A stretch of 10,343 nt of DNA from Euryarchaeota archaeon UBA561 (GTDB lineage Archaea > Thermoplasmatota > Poseidoniia > Poseidoniales > Poseidoniaceae): NCBI GenBank assembly GCA_002502295.1, contig DANX01000071.1, positions 1 to 10,343 of the forward strand, read 5' to 3'. The number at the start of each line of letters is the position of its first letter. Within the stretch, counting starts at the first letter, position 1. The position numbers were made by a program, and so were the translations under genes. A model generated the notes under the pieces. That model was not told where the DNA came from. It made no database searches and saw only the letters and a list, made by a program, of their open reading frames with translations. Positions 1-3,109 of this stretch are shown here, in pieces.

Positions 1-4
1 GCGG

Positions 5-730
5 TCAGAAACTGATGCGGAATGTGTCGTCATCGTCATCCTGGGCGTTCGCTTCTTCCGCATCCTTATCGACCACTTCACCCTCAATGTCTCTTTCCTC
101 ACTGGCCCGTTCTTCGGACTCACTGGTCGCTTCAGTCGGCCAAAATTTCTCATCTTCCTCAGAGGGTGCGATAACATTGTCCTCCGGCGTTTCGACATGG
201 ATGCTGGTCTTCGGTGCAACGTGGTAGGTGCCCATATCGACAATGTTTTGCTCCCGAGTTTTCGAGTCCCTCTGTTCACCCACCACGCGAACATCGTATC
301 CTACACCAAAGTTCCCGTAGTGCTCTCCCAGGGCCGCTGAGAGGGCGTTGGTGTTGGTGCCTCCTTTCGCCCCGGAGGTGAAGTCAGCCACCATAGCAAC
401 CCCGTCGTCGCTGGACGAACGGTTGGAGAATCCATGCTTTCGCGGTTTGACGTCAATGTACCCGTCGGCCGATGGGCGCATGATCAATCCGAGCAAGAAA
501 AGGACCAAGCCACAACCGCACGATGCAAACATGCCGACCATCGACAGAAGTTCCTCAGTGTTGGTGACTGCGTTGGCCGACCGGAAAAACAGGTTCACGG
601 CCAAGACGATGCATCCCGCCGAAAGAAGCCATGCGACCAAGGTTCTCAGCACAACTGTAGTTTTTTCCGAGATATACTTGGAGATTTCTCCCCAACTTCT
701 CCCGTTTCCTACGACTTGTGATGAGCGCAC
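5..730 (-). CDS. Two-helix membrane protein with acidic C-terminal tail, function unknown
   Basis: I do not recognise this family. With the GTG at 730 as start (V27 of a longer frame that opens at 808) the product is 241 residues. It has two hydrophobic segments, about residues 26-49 and 62-84, each long enough to cross the membrane. The N-terminal segment is preceded by a short charged stretch (SKYISEK). The second helix is rich in Cys/Gly (ASCGCG). About 150 polar residues follow, including a Ser/Asp patch, a Gly/Asn/Ala stretch, and a strongly acidic tail (Glu/Asp-rich from about residue 183, with a run of five Asp) ending in RISF. The tail is probably a disordered soluble domain. The longer frame from 808 would overlap the divergent gene that starts at 773, so the shorter start is preferred; no clear TATA box or Shine-Dalgarno decides it. 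The gene is divergent from the DUF354-like gene, about 42 bp apart. Coding direction is supported by coherent hydrophobic helices and the absence of a comparable frame on the other strand. Confidence 0.65.
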   Translation of the reverse strand: MRSSQVVGNGRSWGEISKYISEKTTVVLRTLVAWLLSAGCIVLAVNLFFRSANAVTNTEELLSMVGMFASCGCGLVLFLLGLIMRPSADGYIDVKPRKHGFSNRSSSDDGVAMVADFTSGAKGGTNTNALSAALGEHYGNFGVGYDVRVVGEQRDSKTREQNIVDMGTYHVAPKTSIHVETPEDNVIAPSEEDEKFWPTEATSESEERASEERDIEGEVVDKDAEEANAQDDDDDTFRISF

Positions 731-748
731 GCTGAGGCGATGCCTTGA

Positions 749-760
749 GGGTGGCCACCC
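749..760. promoter_or_regulatory. 12-bp perfect palindrome between divergent starts
   Basis: GGGTGGCCACCC lies almost centrally between the inferred divergent starts at 730 (minus) and 773 (plus). Its position would suit a shared operator. It is GC-rich, short and has no second copy in the window, so chance is a real alternative. No TATA-like box is visible beside it. Confidence 0.25.
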
Positions 761-772
761 ACTCCGAACACC

Positions 773-1762
773 ATGCGCACCTGTTGGGTTCTCGACCATC
801 CAGCGCACGTGCGGTTGTTGGCTGAGTTTCTACGAAACGGTGGCACATCGGACGTCATTGTGGCGTGTGAGCGGCCTGAAGTCGTGAAGATGCTTGATCG
901 GGGCGATGGGCGGCTTCCCCGTCGGCAGACGTTGTGGGTGCCCCGCGCCGTGGGCGAAGGCCGATACCGGAAAGCCATCCATCGAATACGAAGCGTGCAC
1001 CGTTTCATCAAGGCCGCCGGTCGAGACGGGCAGGGGCCCATCGAACGGGTGGTTGGTGTTGGTGCGGCCTTGGAGATGTTGGCTACGAAACATCGTTGGT
1101 GGCGGCGTTCAACCGTGCGAGAGCGATGGTACATCACCGACACAGAGGTGAACCATACGGCCCATTCAATCGCACGCAGGGCCGCAACAGATGTGGTGGT
1201 TCCAAACCACTGGCGGACGGAACTGGATGGCGGCTTTCTTGCCTCGTTTGGAGGTCGCGTTCATCGCTTGGATGGATTGCACGGCCACGTGCATTTGGTC
1301 CCACATCGCCGCCCGGCGAGGGTCTCCTCACCTCCACGCGTGCTTATTCGACGCTTGCAGGGCGGCGGCATACACGATGCCAATGAACTCACGGCCATAC
1401 CGGACGATGCCTTTGACGGCCTGATGACGACGGCGGTCGATGAGAACGAATACGACGGCGATCCTTGGACGTTGGACCGCGAGTTGGCCGCCCACGATGG
1501 AGTCATCACGCAGTCCGTGACGTTGGCCAGCGAAGCGGCCATCTTGGGAACACCGACCCTGCTCGTGTCGCGTGCACAGCGGGGTTTTCTGGACCGTTTG
1601 GAGAAAGAAGGAGCGCCTCTCTTCCGTTGGCAAGGTCCAACCGATGAAGTTTCTTGGTCCTCCATTCAGGCTCAATTTTTGGCTGGGTTGCATTTGACCG
1701 ATGCGCTGGAATCAGCTAACTGGCCCGACGCCAAAGAGCAGTTTAGTCGTTGGTTTAATTGA
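773..1762 (+). CDS. DUF354-family glycosyltransferase-like protein
   Basis: The 329-residue product fits the DUF354 family, archaeal and bacterial proteins with a GT-B-like, UDP-GlcNAc-2-epimerase-related fold whose reaction is not settled. Family landmarks run in order. An N-terminal strand ends in D-H-P-A-H-V (8-13), like the usual D-x-P-x-H-V. A central ITDTEVNHTAHSIAR segment (121-135) resembles the family's D-x-E-x-A-x-x-x-x-x-L. Next come VVVPNHW (141-147) and LDGLHGHVHL (166-175), the counterpart of the YxGxxExxYL element. The C-terminal GVITQSVTLASEAAILGTP (243-261) is the nucleotide-sugar-site loop that normally reads G-G-G-T-M-x-x-E-A-A-x-x-G-T-P; here the glycines are replaced by Thr-Gln-Ser. 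Length is close to the family norm. No transmembrane helix is evident, so it is likely cytosolic and may act on surface glycans or lipids. ATG 773 is the first start of the frame. No neighbouring sugar genes define a pathway. Confidence 0.75.
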   Translation: MRTCWVLDHPAHVRLLAEFLRNGGTSDVIVACERPEVVKMLDRGDGRLPRRQTLWVPRAVGEGRYRKAIHRIRSVHRFIKAAGRDGQGPIERVVGVGAALEMLATKHRWWRRSTVRERWYITDTEVNHTAHSIARRAATDVVVPNHWRTELDGGFLASFGGRVHRLDGLHGHVHLVPHRRPARVSSPPRVLIRRLQGGGIHDANELTAIPDDAFDGLMTTAVDENEYDGDPWTLDRELAAHDGVITQSVTLASEAAILGTPTLLVSRAQRGFLDRLEKEGAPLFRWQGPTDEVSWSSIQAQFLAGLHLTDALESANWPDAKEQFSRWFN

Positions 1763-1799
1763 GCCTAAACACCTGACCATTGGGCTTAAACACCGGTCC
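1763..1799 (+). repeat. Two 16-bp direct repeats, 21 bp apart, upstream of lipoprotein gene
   Basis: Copies at 1763-1778 and 1784-1799 share 13 of 16 bases (GCYTAAACACC core). The 21-bp period is two helical turns, so both copies face the same side of the DNA, as expected for tandem operator sites. The second copy contains the likely TATA element of the next gene, which would let a bound protein block or assist TBP. Whether this is a real operator is inference. Confidence 0.35.
1785..1791 (+). promoter_or_regulatory. TATA-like box for the 1814 lipoprotein gene
   Basis: CTTAAAC is centred about 26 nt upstream of the GTG at 1814. That is the usual archaeal TATA-to-transcription-start distance, so the mRNA is probably leaderless. 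There is no Shine-Dalgarno sequence before the GTG, which agrees with this. Confidence 0.45.
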
Positions 1800-1813
1800 G
1801 CGCTGAACATTCT

Positions 1814-2593
1814 GTGCGAAACCTACTGGGTCCCATGCTGGTGTCGTTGTTGCTGGCAAGTTCGCTGGCTGGTTGCGTAGGCGGAGCCGACGAATCGGAG
1901 GATGCCAACGTCGTGGCGTCTTACGAGGTGACCAACGCCACCATCGTCGAGTATTGGGAAGACGGGCAACTTGTCAGCACCCAGTACCCCTCGCTCACCT
2001 TTGATTTCGCACGCTCAACAGCGCCGTCTGCCTTCGTCGCTTATTCTGTTGATGGTGAACATGCCACTGGTCAGACCGATGCTTCTGAGTCCACCCTTGT
2101 TGAGGTAGAGTTCACGCTTCATGGTTTGCATCGCCTTGAGTTAAACGCAGAATACACCGCTTCCACAGGCAAGGCAACGGTGGCTATCGGGGAGGAAATT
2201 CTCGTCCGAATTGAGAAACAAATCATGTGGGAGGAAGAATCAACCAACAACCCGGCGCCGATGATGCTTGACACACGAAACGAAGCCGGTGACGTGCCGG
2301 CGAGCGTTCTGGTCATCGATTCTACAGTGCATAACCCTGACCTCATCGCCAACATTGGTGGAGGTCAGGACGTGGAGGTTTCATGGGCGTTGATCGACGA
2401 AACGGATGAAGCCTGCCAGTCCCAACCCGGTACGGTTGAAGATGGGGATTCAGCCACGTGGAAAACCGTACATTTCAACACCTACGAAGTTCATGAACTT
2501 CATATCGTCTACGAGGAAGGTCAAGACCTCATCGATGTTCAACAATCTGTATCCATCGAGTACGAGCAACTTGAGACGCTACCCAACCTCTGA
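1814..2593 (+). CDS. Predicted archaeal lipoprotein, function unknown
   Basis: The 259-residue product starts with GTG. It opens with a short basic N-terminus, a hydrophobic core (LLGPMLVSLLLASS) and a lipobox SLAGC with the acceptor Cys at residue 21, so it is predicted to be exported and lipid-anchored on the outer face of the cytoplasmic membrane. A short Gly/Asp/Glu linker follows (to about residue 32). The remaining 225 residues are acidic and alternate hydrophobic and polar positions in a way that suggests beta-sandwich folds (for example SLTFDF, VEVEFTLHGLHRLEL, KATVAIGEEILVRIE, VEVSWALID and HELHIVYEE). One Cys (near residue 201) lies in the mature chain. No catalytic or metal-binding motif is recognised. 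The gene stands alone, with a TATA-like element 26 nt upstream, and ends 1 nt before the stop of the convergent NikR-like regulator. A link to metal uptake is possible from position only. Confidence 0.75.
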   Translation: MRNLLGPMLVSLLLASSLAGCVGGADESEDANVVASYEVTNATIVEYWEDGQLVSTQYPSLTFDFARSTAPSAFVAYSVDGEHATGQTDASESTLVEVEFTLHGLHRLELNAEYTASTGKATVAIGEEILVRIEKQIMWEEESTNNPAPMMLDTRNEAGDVPASVLVIDSTVHNPDLIANIGGGQDVEVSWALIDETDEACQSQPGTVEDGDSATWKTVHFNTYEVHELHIVYEEGQDLIDVQQSVSIEYEQLETLPNL

Positions 2594-2594
2594 A

Positions 2595-3020
2595 TCAGCA
2601 ACACCCTTCTTCGCGGACCGGAGCCGAAACAAAGACCACCTTGTCAACTTGCGGTGTGTTTTGGAACCGTTCAATCGCATTGCGGAACTTTGCTGCCGTC
2701 CCTATGGCGTGCAATACATCAGCGCACGCATGGCTGTGGGTCAAGCAACTGTGGTTGTAGGAGGTGATGTTGAGTTCGTGGGAATGCCGGATTTCAAGAA
2801 GTCGATGTTCAGCATCGTGCTGGTAGTAGACGATGATGTGCCCGTCAACCACAACATCGTCATCCATTTCGTTTAATTCTCCGCGTTGTTTAAGTTCGCT
2901 GAGGAGGGCAGCAGCGTCTCGAAAAAAACGGCTCCGGTTCTTGTAGCCCGAGGCCTCAATCATGCTTTGGAACCCTTCGGCAAAGCCATCGTCAACGCTG
3001 AATGAAAGAATCTTGCTCAT
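2595..3020 (-). CDS. NikR/CopG-family metal-responsive repressor with altered ligand set
   Basis: The 141-residue product has NikR architecture. An N-terminal ribbon-helix-helix (about residues 1-42: strand KILSFSVDD, then helices with the NikR-like GYKNRSRFFRDA) is followed by an ACT-like metal-binding domain (about 58-133: GHIIVYYQHDAEHR through VDKVVFVSAP). Length is normal for NikR. Aligned by eye with E. coli NikR, His79 matches ligand His76 and His90 matches His87, but the His89 position is Cys92. The Cys95 ligand is displaced by one residue (Cys99), and extra histidines lie at 95 and 97. The C-terminus ends in Cys-Cys. Family members bind DNA as tetramers and repress when loaded with metal (nickel in the studied cases). 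Here the gene is divergent from znuA, so zinc or another divalent ion is a likely inducer signal (inference). ATG 3020 is chosen because it begins the ribbon strand; the frame is open to 3059, which would run into the dyad region. Confidence 0.85.
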   Translation of the reverse strand: MSKILSFSVDDGFAEGFQSMIEASGYKNRSRFFRDAAALLSELKQRGELNEMDDDVVVDGHIIVYYQHDAEHRLLEIRHSHELNITSYNHSCLTHSHACADVLHAIGTAAKFRNAIERFQNTPQVDKVVFVSAPVREEGCC

Positions 3021-3046
3021 GACCATACCAGCCTCTGCTTCATTCA

Positions 3047-3073
3047 TAATAATTTGCAATTGACTAATTATTA
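3047..3073. promoter_or_regulatory. Dyad-symmetric candidate operator between regulator and znuA
   Basis: TAATAATT (3047-3054) and AATTATTA (3066-3073) form a perfect 8-bp inverted repeat with an 11-nt spacer that contains CAATTG. The left arm coincides with the expected TATA position of the minus-strand regulator gene, and the right arm adjoins the TATA-like box of znuA. A second dyad, ACTAAT-T-ATTAGT (3063-3075), overlaps the right arm. This is the expected site for the neighbouring ribbon-helix-helix protein. AT-richness raises the chance of fortuitous symmetry. Confidence 0.45.
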
Positions 3074-3075
3074 GT

Positions 3076-3088
3076 TTTAATTAAATAC
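3076..3088 (+). promoter_or_regulatory. TATA-like box for znuA
   Basis: TTTTAATTAAATAC-type sequence is centred about 26-28 nt upstream of the ATG at 3110, the usual archaeal TATA-to-start distance. This implies a leaderless znuA transcript starting at or next to 3110 and argues against the upstream in-frame ATG at 3098. No Shine-Dalgarno sequence precedes 3110. Confidence 0.55.
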
Positions 3089-3109
3089 TTAATATGAATG
3101 GGACACGTT

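Larger units (their letters stand above)
3041..3100. repeat. Wide inverted repeat flanking the regulator-znuA promoter region
   Basis: CATTCATA (3041-3048) is perfectly complementary to TATGAATG (3093-3100), with 44 nt between the arms. The half-site TATGA resembles half of the E. coli NikR site (GTATGA and its complement), although the orientation is everted and the spacing is far longer. The arms bracket both predicted TATA boxes, so binding at both could form a repression loop. Function is inferred only. Confidence 0.35.

Noticed and set aside
348..887. 179-codon plus-strand frame opposite the two-helix membrane protein
   Set aside because: It overlaps both the minus-strand gene and the DUF354-like start, has no hydrophobic or domain pattern, and resembles an antisense shadow.
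2406..2876. 156-codon plus-strand frame across the lipoprotein/regulator junction
   Set aside because: It is out of frame with the lipoprotein and antisense to the clear NikR-like gene, and shows no domain pattern.
3098..3109. Upstream in-frame ATG of znuA at 3098
   Set aside because: The TATA-like box spacing predicts transcription from about 3110, and starting at 3110 gives a compact basic N-terminus before the lipoprotein leader.
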